Shown here: in pieces, positions 57,301 to 64,000 of the stretch | Position numbering within the stretch: position 1 is the first letter of the stretch | How the letters are laid out: the number at the start of each line of letters is the position of its first letter | Source: Asticcacaulis sp. YBE204 | Lineage (GTDB): Bacteria > Pseudomonadota > Alphaproteobacteria > Caulobacterales > Caulobacteraceae | Direction of reading: 5' to 3' | DNA length: 64,000 nt | Assembly: GCF_000495855.1 (NCBI RefSeq) | Contig: NZ_AWGF01000001.1 | Location: forward strand, 62,001-126,000 | Translations under genes and position numbers: made by a program | The notes under the pieces: generated by a model | Told to the model about the DNA's origin: nothing | What the model saw: the letters and a program-made list of their open reading frames with translations, nothing else | Database searches by the model: none

Positions 57301-57854
57301 TGCTGATGAATAAACTGCCCCAGAAGCTGCTCGAACTTCTGCGCCTTCAGTTGACGGATCAACCGGTCGCGATAGGCTGCATCCGGCAGGGTCAGGACCG
57401 CATCGAGCGCCTGTTGCGCCAGATCCTTCGCCACCAGATCGTCAAGGACCTGAAACGACGGACTCAGGCCCGCTTCGAGCGGAAACCGTCGCAGCAGTTT
57501 TTCGCAAAAGGCGTGGATGGTCTGGATCTTCAGCCCACCTGGCGTTTCCAGCGCCCGCGCAAACAGCGCCCGCGCCTTCGACAGATCGGCGGGGTTTTCA
57601 TCGATGGCGACCAACTGTTCGGCCAGTTTGACGTCCTCGGCCACCGCCCAGCCGCCCAGTCGTTCGTATAAACGCCCCTGCATTTCGGCGGCGGCAGCTT
57701 TTGTGTAGGTGACGCAAAGAATATGTTCCGGCTTCGCGCCGCGCAGCAGCAGTCGCGCCACGCGGTTGACCAGGGTCGAGGTCTTGCCCGACCCGGCATT
57801 GGCGGTCAGGAAACAGGAAACCTCCGGATCGGCGGCGGCATTTTGCGGGTTCAT
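54363..57854 (-). CDS. addA: double-strand break repair helicase AddA
   Basis: UvrD-type helicase and nuclease subunit of AddAB, which resects double-strand breaks for recombination. It has 1163 residues from ATG 57854 (MNPQNAAADPEV); codons upstream overlap addB. Walker A TANAGSGKTST is at 18-28, Walker B region LVDEGQDTS, a late helicase motif VALTRARDRLTL near 865 and the C-terminal nuclease DYKSNR (RecB-type) near 1100. The start overlaps the addB stop by 4 bp (ATGA). All expected motifs are present. Confidence 0.96.
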   Translation of the reverse strand: MNPQNAAADPEVSCFLTANAGSGKTSTLVNRVARLLLRGAKPEHILCVTYTKAAAAEMQGRLYERLGGWAVAEDVKLAEQLVAIDENPADLSKARALFARALETPGGLKIQTIHAFCEKLLRRFPLEAGLSPSFQVLDDLVAKDLAQQALDAVLTLPDAAYRDRLIRQLKAQKFEQLLGQFIHQHDKIADQLTRLQAEAGNIPLSIYVFQCLGLDAPATPDMVVDRFAENLDWDEVAELARSLATISTKGNQELSVTLLSLREAVLNGNPFDFDAMYRIFYTGTHGPRKELCSTKSAQCDRDWLDRTRVRFAEVVAQRKAAETAMNTLDALRLFTDFSDIYQTLKRQTGALDFQDLIGRTKRLLAEGSMSQWVLFKMDGGLEHVLVDEGQDTSADQWDIVKALTEEFFAGEGSISSLANADRTVFAVGDEKQSIYGFQGAKPDLFLGMRHYYQLRAESAGKPFVVPQLVQSWRSLPQVLGAVDAVFDQPDLSEALNFTAEKIIHEAKREERAATVELWPPVFPLPVPDHVDDDADIEPVDASAAAPAKRLAQQLAFHIRAEIDLGRSVIDKGTRSARAMHAGDVLILVRKRDALFEHIIRELKIAGVAVSGADRLKLGDHIAFQDLRALMRFCLQPTDSLSLACVLRSPLCDLSEDDLYDLARTPDTRLWQALGRRASENPRFSAARNFLGWVLSEAPDRTAFDLLGRILNRRDPEGRTQRQRFITRLGVECEDVLDETLNLALKGEGVGDIGVITFLNLCEFNASEIKREQEEGGDRVRVMTVHGSKGLEAPWVILPMSPGFKSTQKDDLLVLSDEADIFLSSRGKHFDPEAVTQIKTARSDREAKEGLRLFYVALTRARDRLTLCGYRGKTSPNGLFPDWYDLAADGFARLPDVVAFDMETRVDFGVAKDAEATDGTQVLVYGQRSESMTAEARAIPQTEPLPAFITASPTDDPETDIIWRSVSQLSDDDRTQTDRAPSPLAGRPGLGRFGRGIKIHKLFEILPEMPVERRKIVATQWLAKQPDLDDAQREEIQAAVFGVLNDARFAEAFGPKSRPEVALAGRIGTNAQGDAVFMSGRIDRLVVEDDRVLVIDYKSNRPAPDSAEHAAVDYQRQMAGYVALLRQIYPEKRIEAALLWTDGPKLTPLSETLVNLRLAEIGGH

Positions 57855-60800
57855 TCGTCGTCCTCGCGCGTATCGCCCACGTCTTTGTCGCCCAGCACGT
57901 GCCATTCGTAGAGTCGCGCCAGCTGATCATAGTCGCCGCCACGCTCCAGTCGGAACTGCGGCGCGCGCCACGAGACATAGCCCTGCGACGGGTTTTCGTA
58001 TTGCGATACGCGCTGCTTGAGCCGAATCAGCGCCTTGTCGGCCATTTCGTCCGTCGTCAGAGGGTTTTTCTTATCGTGAACGATCCGCTCTTTCACTGCG
58101 TCCTGCGACAGGCGGACATAGCTGAGCGTCCCCAGCCCCTTGGTGCGATGAACGTCCTCCAGCCCGTCGAAGGTGCCGTATTTCAGAATCGCCGCCGTCA
58201 GGGTAAGTTGCGGGTAAAACCCGCCCAGTACGGCCTTGGGCGACGGCGGTTGACCCGTCTTGAAATCGAGCACGTCCATGCCGCGATCATGCACCTCGAC
58301 GCGGTCGGCCTTGGCGGTGAGGACGAAATCGCCGCGCGGTATGGTAAAGCCCAGTCTGCCCTCGCGCTCGATCAGCAGGCGCGGTTTGGCTTCGCGCCGT
58401 CCGGCTTCGAACCTGACGAATTCACGCGCCAGATCGGGGAAGAGGGGACGCTGCAAGGCCAGTTGCGCCTCGCTGAGGTTTTCGGCGCGCAATTGCGCCT
58501 CCAGCATCTCACAGAACAGGGCCTCACCCGCAGCGCCGAGCGGCGTATCGGCTTGTGCGAAAGCTTCAGCCACGGCGTGGATGGCCGTACCGCGACGCAG
58601 GGCCTCGAACGGTTCATTGGGCCGGTCGAGCGGTCTCAGTTTCAGGATGTGGCTGGCATAGACGGCATAGGGATCGCGTTCCAGAGTCTCGACCCGCGTG
58701 ACCGAAAGCTGCAAGGGGCGGACGGCAACGGGCGGTGCCGGATTGGGCCGTGCTGCCGGTTTCAGACTGTCCGGCACGGGGGTTAGAGCCGCATCCATGC
58801 GTCGGGCATAGTCTAGCCACTTCGTGTCGCCGGGAAGGTGTTCGCCCGCACCGCCGACCAGGGTTTCCAACCGCCACAGCCAGCGCGATTGCACCTGCGG
58901 TTCGCCTTCGCGGCGACTGCGTGTGATCAGCCAGACATCGGGTCCGCAGGCGGCTTGAACGAAGTCGTGCGCCGACAGGCCGGTGCGTCGTTCGGGCGAG
59001 GGCAGGCCCAAAGCCCTGCGCATCGGCCGCGACAGAAACGGATCGATTTCGGCGGCCTGAGGCCATACCCCTTCTTCGAGACCGGCCAGTATGACCCGGT
59101 CAGCCGAGAACATCCGCGCTTCAATGGCCCCCAAAATCGACAGGCGCGGATGGGTGTGTCCCCCCGTTCGCACCGTGGCGGTGCGCAGCGCCCGGCGCAG
59201 GATATCGGCGAAGACCTGCGCATCTTCGACACCATAGCCCACGCCCTCGTTCAGCAGGTCCGAGACGAGGCCGGACAAGGCAGCACCGGCAGCCCCTTGC
59301 CACAAAACCTGCCCGTCGTCCGCCGCCAGAGCTTCCGCGCGTCGCGTTAGGGCGCGTACATAGTCAGACAGGTCTGTTTTTTCAGATTCATCGGACGCGA
59401 TCAGCGAAATATAGCTTTCCCAAAGCGCCGCCGCTTCGAAGCGTTCGGCAGCGACCAGACGCGCGCGTACTTCTGCGAAATCCTTGGGTTTTGCTCCCCG
59501 GAAACCTTTCATATCGAGCTCGTCGAGGTGCGGATGGTCAGCATATTTCGACACGGGGTTGCGCAACAGACTGAGCAGGCTTACCGGATCGATCGGATCA
59601 AGCGACAGGTCGATCAGATCGTGAAAAAAGCGGCCCGCCTGTGAGTGGATTAGCGACTCGCCCGCCGATGAATCCGCCGCCAGTCCCCAACGCGACAGGC
59701 GCGCCGACACCCGCCGCGACAGAGTAATATCGGGGGTGATAAGGGCGACGGTCTGGTCCGGTGTCTCTAAAGCCTCGCGCATCAGCAGCGCGATCACCGC
59801 CGCTACCTCTTCGTCGTTGCGACCTTCCAGATGGTTGAGCCCTTTGAGGCCGTCGGTGATCGCCGTCGTTGATCCCGCCTTGAGCGCTTCGATCTGAGCG
59901 CGCCAGTCCTTGGTCGCTTCGGCAGGACGCAGGGCTTCGTTGATCAGGCGGCGCCGCGCCAGACGCGCGCGATCGGCCTCGCCCGACGCTGGCCAGGTCC
60001 GCACGTTTTCACGTGAAACACCGTGGCGATCCAGCAGGCGTTTCATGGCACCCTGAGGGTGCGAATCCTCGATCTGCGCCCACACATCATCGGCCAGCGA
60101 CGCGTCGAGCCCCGGCAGGATGACCGCGCCCTGAGGCAGCTTGCTGATGACCCCCATCAGGTCGGCCATGGACGGTGCCGTCCCGGTCGACCCTACCAGC
60201 AGCAACGGCGTTTCAGGCGGGTGCCTTTCGATAGTGTCGGCCAGTTTGCGGATCAGTTTGGCCTGTCGTTGGCTGGGGTCCATCAGGCCGAGGTCATGCA
60301 AACGGCGCGGCCACATATCCACTACGATCGACAAAAAGCGCGCCGAAATCTGCCAGTGCTCGGCCCAGGCTTCCAGCGCGCCGTGCGTCTTGTCGGGGTC
60401 ATGGACCAGACGTTCCAGTTTCGGCCCGGCATCGATTTCTTCAAGCGCCAGCGAGTCGAAAAAGCCGCTCAGGGCATCGGCCAGTTCCAGCGCCGTCCGG
60501 GCATTGAGCGGCTGACTCGATTCGAAATGGGCGCGCACCAGTCTGGCCAGTTCGAACCGCCGCCGCGTCGGCGACAGGGCGGGTGGCAGATCGAGGGCCA
60601 GATATTCGAGATCGAACGGCGGTTCGCCTTCATCGAGATCGCCGATGGCGCGCACCTGCGGCAGCAACAGAGCGCCTTCGCGGCACTGATCGGTAAAGGC
60701 CCGCGCCATGACCCGCGCGCCGCGTCGCGTCGGTGTCAGGATTTGCGCGGACGACAGTTCATCCCCCAGAGCCTCGCACAGGCCGCGCGCCAGATCGTCC

Positions 60801-60871
60801 AGAAACGGTCGCCCGGAGGGGATCGAAAACCACCGCGGCGCTGCATGGACGAACAGGTCTGTCTTAGCCAC
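57851..60871 (-). CDS. addB: double-strand break repair protein AddB
   Basis: Partner subunit of AddA, 1006 residues. The N-terminal half is a degenerate helicase-like domain (AGLEEG in the middle resembles the motif seen in AddB). The C-terminus has a RecB-type nuclease motif (DVLDFKTGQPPSPKAV near 885) with active-site Asp and Lys. It is alphaproteobacterial in type, without the cysteines of the Bacillus AddB iron-sulfur cluster that I can recognise. It overlaps murU by 8 bp upstream and addA by 4 bp downstream. Confidence 0.94.
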   Translation of the reverse strand: MAKTDLFVHAAPRWFSIPSGRPFLDDLARGLCEALGDELSSAQILTPTRRGARVMARAFTDQCREGALLLPQVRAIGDLDEGEPPFDLEYLALDLPPALSPTRRRFELARLVRAHFESSQPLNARTALELADALSGFFDSLALEEIDAGPKLERLVHDPDKTHGALEAWAEHWQISARFLSIVVDMWPRRLHDLGLMDPSQRQAKLIRKLADTIERHPPETPLLLVGSTGTAPSMADLMGVISKLPQGAVILPGLDASLADDVWAQIEDSHPQGAMKRLLDRHGVSRENVRTWPASGEADRARLARRRLINEALRPAEATKDWRAQIEALKAGSTTAITDGLKGLNHLEGRNDEEVAAVIALLMREALETPDQTVALITPDITLSRRVSARLSRWGLAADSSAGESLIHSQAGRFFHDLIDLSLDPIDPVSLLSLLRNPVSKYADHPHLDELDMKGFRGAKPKDFAEVRARLVAAERFEAAALWESYISLIASDESEKTDLSDYVRALTRRAEALAADDGQVLWQGAAGAALSGLVSDLLNEGVGYGVEDAQVFADILRRALRTATVRTGGHTHPRLSILGAIEARMFSADRVILAGLEEGVWPQAAEIDPFLSRPMRRALGLPSPERRTGLSAHDFVQAACGPDVWLITRSRREGEPQVQSRWLWRLETLVGGAGEHLPGDTKWLDYARRMDAALTPVPDSLKPAARPNPAPPVAVRPLQLSVTRVETLERDPYAVYASHILKLRPLDRPNEPFEALRRGTAIHAVAEAFAQADTPLGAAGEALFCEMLEAQLRAENLSEAQLALQRPLFPDLAREFVRFEAGRREAKPRLLIEREGRLGFTIPRGDFVLTAKADRVEVHDRGMDVLDFKTGQPPSPKAVLGGFYPQLTLTAAILKYGTFDGLEDVHRTKGLGTLSYVRLSQDAVKERIVHDKKNPLTTDEMADKALIRLKQRVSQYENPSQGYVSWRAPQFRLERGGDYDQLARLYEWHVLGDKDVGDTREDDE

Positions 60872-61577
60872 GGGCCAACCTCTGGTCTGCGGCGTCGCGC
60901 GCGGTCGGATCGCCGACGTGCATCCAGTCGCCGCTCATCCGTGTGCCGAACAAGCGCCCTTCGGCGGCCTTGGCGCGCCAAATCGGCGTCAGGGAAAAGG
61001 CATCGTCCGGCACGTTGTCGGCGATGCCGGGCTTGGTGATATGGACGCCCATATAGTTGAATGGCGCGGCCTTCGCGTCGCCGCGGAAGGTCAATCGTCC
61101 GTCATCGGACAGGAAGAAATCCCCCGCCCCGTCGAAGCCCGACGACCGACCCATATCGGCCAACAATAGCCGGGCGTCCATGCGCTCCGAATCCCAGCCG
61201 TCGATCAGATTACGGATCGCTGTATCGGCACCGCCGTCCTCGATCCAGACGCTATCGATATTGGCGACCAGAATGGGGCTATCACCGAGCAAGGGCCGCG
61301 CCTTTTTGAGCCCGCCGCCGGTTTCCAGCAGCTTATTGCGCTCGTCGGAAATGACGATCTCGACGTCGTGGCGGTCTCTCAGATGTGCCTCGAGACGATC
61401 AGCGAAATAGTGGACATTGACCACAAACCGTTCAACGCCTGCGCTTTTCAGCCGGTCGATCATATGATCGATGAGCGCCCGTCCGCTAACCTCGACAAGG
61501 GCCTTGGAGCGGTCGTCGGTCAGGGGCCGCATGCGCGTGCCTAGCCCGGCCGCCAATACCAATGCGGTACGGATCAC
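60864..61577 (-). CDS. murU: N-acetylmuramate alpha-1-phosphate uridylyltransferase (MurU)
   Basis: Nucleotidyltransferase of the cell-wall recycling route that makes UDP-MurNAc from MurNAc-1-P without passing through de novo MurA/MurB. At 237 residues it has the signature AAGLGTRMRPLTDDRSKAL at the start and LETGGGL in the core, with VANIDSVW as metal Asp region. It overlaps amgK by 4 bp, and the two act one after the other (AmgK makes MurNAc-1-P). Confidence 0.92.
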   Translation of the reverse strand: MIRTALVLAAGLGTRMRPLTDDRSKALVEVSGRALIDHMIDRLKSAGVERFVVNVHYFADRLEAHLRDRHDVEIVISDERNKLLETGGGLKKARPLLGDSPILVANIDSVWIEDGGADTAIRNLIDGWDSERMDARLLLADMGRSSGFDGAGDFFLSDDGRLTFRGDAKAAPFNYMGVHITKPGIADNVPDDAFSLTPIWRAKAAEGRLFGTRMSGDWMHVGDPTARDAADQRLARG

Positions 61578-62647
61578 GATAGCTTTCCTTCAAAACCGTT
61601 CGTCATAAACCAAGCCCGCAAGTTTTCCATTCCCGGCGCGTTCAGATTACGGCTCAGATGCCGCCACATGCGCGGCATGAAGCCCTCATAACGCGGCTTG
61701 GCATCGCGAGTCACCAGTCGGGCGAAGATACCCAGAATGCGCGCCTCGTTCATCGCCGCCAGCGCGGTGTAGTTCTGCATGAAGGCGTCCCGGTCGACAT
61801 CTGACCGCAGACTGAAATAGTGATCCAGGCACAGCACTTCCAGTTCCGGCGAGACATCGCGCCGCGCATCCTGAAGCAGGGAATGCAGATCCCAGCTCGG
61901 GTGACCCTTCAGGCAGTCCTGAAAATCGATCATCCCGACGCGCGCCACGCCCTCGCGATCCTTCAGCCAGAGCAGGTTTTCGGCGTGATAATCACGATGG
62001 ATAAACACTGTCGCGCCCGTCGCCGCGCGTTGCTGCAAGGGCGCCCACAAAGCCGCCCAATCGGCCGCGGCATGATCCGACAGCACCACCGAGGCGTCAT
62101 ATTTGGGATACCACTCGACAAACAGGTCGACACCTGTTTTCAGAGCCAGCGCGTCATAGGTCAAAAGGGGCCACCCGGCCACGTCTGCGGGCGGCGTCAC
62201 CTCATGCAGCTTTGCCAGAGCCGCCACGGCCTCCAGATAGAGTGGCGCTTCCGGCTCACCGCCTTCGATCAGGCGCGCGAACAGACCGTCGCCAAGATCT
62301 TCGAGGATCAGAAAGCCGTTTTGCGCATCGAAATCGCGCAGCTTAGGCGCCGATAATCCGTGTTCGGACAGATAGGTCGCCGCCCCGACAAAGGCCTCGA
62401 TCTTTCCTGCCGCCAGACGCGCCGAAGCGTTGTAACCCAGGGCTTTGCGCTCGGCCTCGGTGGCATCGGGGGGGCACGGTTGCGACTCCAGCGCCGGGGC
62501 CTGATCCATCAGCATCAGGGTCGAACCGTCCGTGTGTACCAGCCGCTCGTAGCGCCGCGTCGAGGCATCGCCCGGCAAGGCGTCGCGCCGCCAGTCGCTC
62601 AAACCCGCCTGCTGCAAAAACCGAACGCGTAAATCCTCACGACTCAT
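61574..62647 (-). CDS. amgK: N-acetylmuramate/N-acetylglucosamine kinase AmgK
   Basis: Anomeric sugar kinase that phosphorylates MurNAc (and GlcNAc) at C1. The 357 residues have the aminoglycoside-phosphotransferase fold with FIHRDYHAENLLWL (catalytic loop) and GMIDFQDCLKGHPSWDLHSL (metal Asp). The N-terminus GDASTRRYERL is typical of AmgK. It overlaps tsaE upstream and murU downstream by 4 bp each. The pair bypasses fosfomycin-sensitive MurA in species that have it. Confidence 0.93.
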   Translation of the reverse strand: MSREDLRVRFLQQAGLSDWRRDALPGDASTRRYERLVHTDGSTLMLMDQAPALESQPCPPDATEAERKALGYNASARLAAGKIEAFVGAATYLSEHGLSAPKLRDFDAQNGFLILEDLGDGLFARLIEGGEPEAPLYLEAVAALAKLHEVTPPADVAGWPLLTYDALALKTGVDLFVEWYPKYDASVVLSDHAAADWAALWAPLQQRAATGATVFIHRDYHAENLLWLKDREGVARVGMIDFQDCLKGHPSWDLHSLLQDARRDVSPELEVLCLDHYFSLRSDVDRDAFMQNYTALAAMNEARILGIFARLVTRDAKPRYEGFMPRMWRHLSRNLNAPGMENLRAWFMTNGFEGKLS

Positions 62648-63090
62648 ATTTTTCCATCCTCAGGCCGCGTCAGGTTGACCACGCGGCCCGTCTCCCCCTG
62701 ATCGTTGGTCTGCTGTTTTAGGCGCACCACCCACGGTGCGTCAAAGCCCAAATGAGCCAGCCTTTGCGGCCATTCGATCAGGCAGATATGGCTGTCGGCC
62801 AGTTCAAACAGGCCCACCTCGTGAACCTCTTCCGGATCGGTCAGGCGGTAGAGATCGAAATGCGCGATATCGACATCACGGCCTTCGTAGGTCTGCACCA
62901 GGGTAAAGGTCGGCGACGGCACGTCTTCGTCGGGTGAGGTCAGGGCGCGAATCAGACCGCGCGCGAGGGTCGATTTCCCCGCCCCCAGATCGCCGAGCAG
63001 ATAGACGACATCGCCCGCGTTCAACTGGTCGGCCAGCCATGCGCCGTAGGCGATGGTCTCTGCCTCGTCTTTGAGAAAGATGTCGCTCAC
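62644..63090 (-). CDS. tsaE: tRNA threonylcarbamoyladenosine biosynthesis ATPase TsaE
   Basis: Small P-loop ATPase needed with TsaB and TsaD for t6A37 in tRNAs. The 148 residues contain Walker A LGDLGAGKSTLARGL near 32-46, SPTFTLVQTYEG and HFDLYRL with the Walker B-like Asp, and IEWPQRL, the family fingerprint. It overlaps amgK by 4 bp and the acyltransferase by 4 bp. Confidence 0.96.
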   Translation of the reverse strand: MSDIFLKDEAETIAYGAWLADQLNAGDVVYLLGDLGAGKSTLARGLIRALTSPDEDVPSPTFTLVQTYEGRDVDIAHFDLYRLTDPEEVHEVGLFELADSHICLIEWPQRLAHLGFDAPWVVRLKQQTNDQGETGRVVNLTRPEDGKI

Positions 63091-63938
63091 AGGGCTGCCT
63101 TATCCGGATCGTTGCACAGGTCGCGCTCGATATAGGCCTTGAGACGGTTACACAGCAAGCCGGTTTCCATATCGAGTTTGTCCGGCGGCAAAACCGGCCC
63201 TACCGTCAGGTCGAACCGCTTTCCGGCCTTGTTGAGCAATTCATGAAACAGGGTAATATCGCGCAGTTCCGGCGAAAAACGGTTGAAGGTATGGAACCAT
63301 ACCGAATTGGGCCCGGCCACGTGGATCGGCACGATCGGCGCCTGATATTTCTGCGCCAGCGACACCGCGGTCGTCGCCCAGGGTGGATCGCTCAGGCGGC
63401 CCTGCGCATCGCGTCGCGCCAGCCGTCCGGCAGGGAACAGGACGACACAACGCTCAGACTCAAAGGCGTCACGCGCCGCCACCAGCGTGGCGCGGGTCTT
63501 TTCCCGCGTGCGCTTGGCCTCGACCCATTCGACGGGGATAATGACTTCGCTCAGGCGCGGGCTGACGCGCAGGGCGTCGGCATTGGCAAAGAAGATGGCG
63601 TCGTCGCGCACCCGCCTAAGGGTGTCGTAAACCGCCACGCCGTCGGCAATACCGGTCGGGTGATTGCACAGCACCACGCAGCGCCCGGTTTTCGGAATGC
63701 GCTCGATAGAACGAACCACCACATCGAGCGACAGAAGCCGCGATACATAGTCCAGCGCCGCCTCACCCGACATTTCCGCGATGGCGTCCGCCATACCGAC
63801 CGCCTTGCCGTAGCCCAGCAGGCCGTAGAGCAACGGCTTAACCAGCGGCCATGCCGCCGAAGTTACCAGTTTCGGCGCGCGTTCCTCAATCAGTTCCTCG
63901 ACGATATGCATGGGGCGATCATGCCCGTGTTCGTTCAC
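63087..63938 (-). CDS. lysophospholipid acyltransferase-like protein (PlsC superfamily)
   Basis: A 283-residue protein. CNHPTGIADG near 91-100 is the acyltransferase motif I but with five residues between His and Asp instead of four. FPAGRLARRD near 165 is motif III, and VPIHVAGPN is motif IV. No strong membrane helix; a hydrophobic stretch lies at about 28-42. Members of this His-x5-Asp type include acyltransferases of ornithine lipid and related lipids, but the acceptor here is unknown. It is the first gene of the overlapping operon that leads to tsaE and on to addA. The window ends 62 bp upstream. Confidence 0.85.
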   Translation of the reverse strand: MNEHGHDRPMHIVEELIEERAPKLVTSAAWPLVKPLLYGLLGYGKAVGMADAIAEMSGEAALDYVSRLLSLDVVVRSIERIPKTGRCVVLCNHPTGIADGVAVYDTLRRVRDDAIFFANADALRVSPRLSEVIIPVEWVEAKRTREKTRATLVAARDAFESERCVVLFPAGRLARRDAQGRLSDPPWATTAVSLAQKYQAPIVPIHVAGPNSVWFHTFNRFSPELRDITLFHELLNKAGKRFDLTVGPVLPPDKLDMETGLLCNRLKAYIERDLCNDPDKAAL

Positions 63939-64000
63939 GGATCAAGTGTGTTTTCTCCCGTGAAAATTGCTGCTATCGAAGCGCATGGCCTCGACCGACC

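Noticed and set aside
63985-64000. Possible start of a further plus-strand gene (ATG GCC TCG ACC GAC)
   Set aside because: Only five codons are visible and the upstream ribosome site is weak, so it cannot be supported from this window.

Overview
The window reads as an origin-proximal chromosome segment from a GC-rich alphaproteobacterium, most probably of the order Caulobacterales (Asticcacaulis- or Caulobacter-like). The signs are an FYDLN-acid protein, an SDHAF4/DUF1674 protein, alphaproteobacterial AddAB, the AmgK/MurU cell-wall recycling pair, GANTC (CcrM-type) sites, TTAA-N7-TTAA (CtrA-type) sites, and the block trpF-trpB-trpA-accD-folC-trxA-addA-addB, which matches what I remember of Caulobacter. 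The genus is inferred. I see no prophage, insertion sequence or CRISPR array.

Layout. 1-963: 3' part of rpoD. 1.1-2.3 kb: AT-richer pocket with a NUDIX hydrolase divergent from a GIY-YIG-type protein. 2.3-10.4 kb: replication block on the minus strand (rpsT, dnaA, dnaN, recF, gyrB), interrupted by a second GIY-YIG paralogue. 10.6-16.7 kb: mutM, an aldo/keto reductase with CtrA-like boxes upstream, a class A PBP and recQ. 16.8-20.8 kb: two efflux-type transporters, a dienelactone hydrolase and an aldo/keto reductase. 21.0-26.0 kb: a secreted M16 protease divergent from a TonB-dependent receptor. 26.0-32.4 kb: small genes, tRNA-Ala(GGC), FYDLN protein, cmk, rpsA, ihfB, mscL. 32.5-39.8 kb: argG, kup, an Rrf2-SDR operon, an AT-rich membrane gene, a MarC-family gene and pyrF. 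39.8-45.0 kb: SDHAF4, htpX, rsmB, rpe, heparinase family. 45.1-47.8 kb: a phosphoesterase, a lipid-kinase-like gene and a divergent glucokinase. 48.0-53.8 kb: trpFBA, accD, a small membrane protein, folC. 53.9-63.9 kb: a long minus-strand operon of an acyltransferase, tsaE, amgK, murU, addB, addA and trxA, the first six overlapping one another.

How the genes fit together. The replication genes form the dnaA-dnaN-recF-gyrB series. trpFBA gives the last tryptophan steps and is followed by the fatty-acid gene accD and the folate gene folC. amgK and murU recycle N-acetylmuramic acid, next to tsaE (tRNA t6A) and the AddAB recombination nuclease.

Most worth a second look: two GIY-YIG paralogues with a widened GIY-to-YVG spacing on either side of gyrB-recF; an M16 protease/TonB-receptor pair resembling Fus-type protein import; tandem CtrA-like boxes beside a DnaA-like box; a glucokinase homologue lacking its phosphate-binding motif; AccD without any zinc-finger cysteine; and a five-copy dyad found at gene ends.
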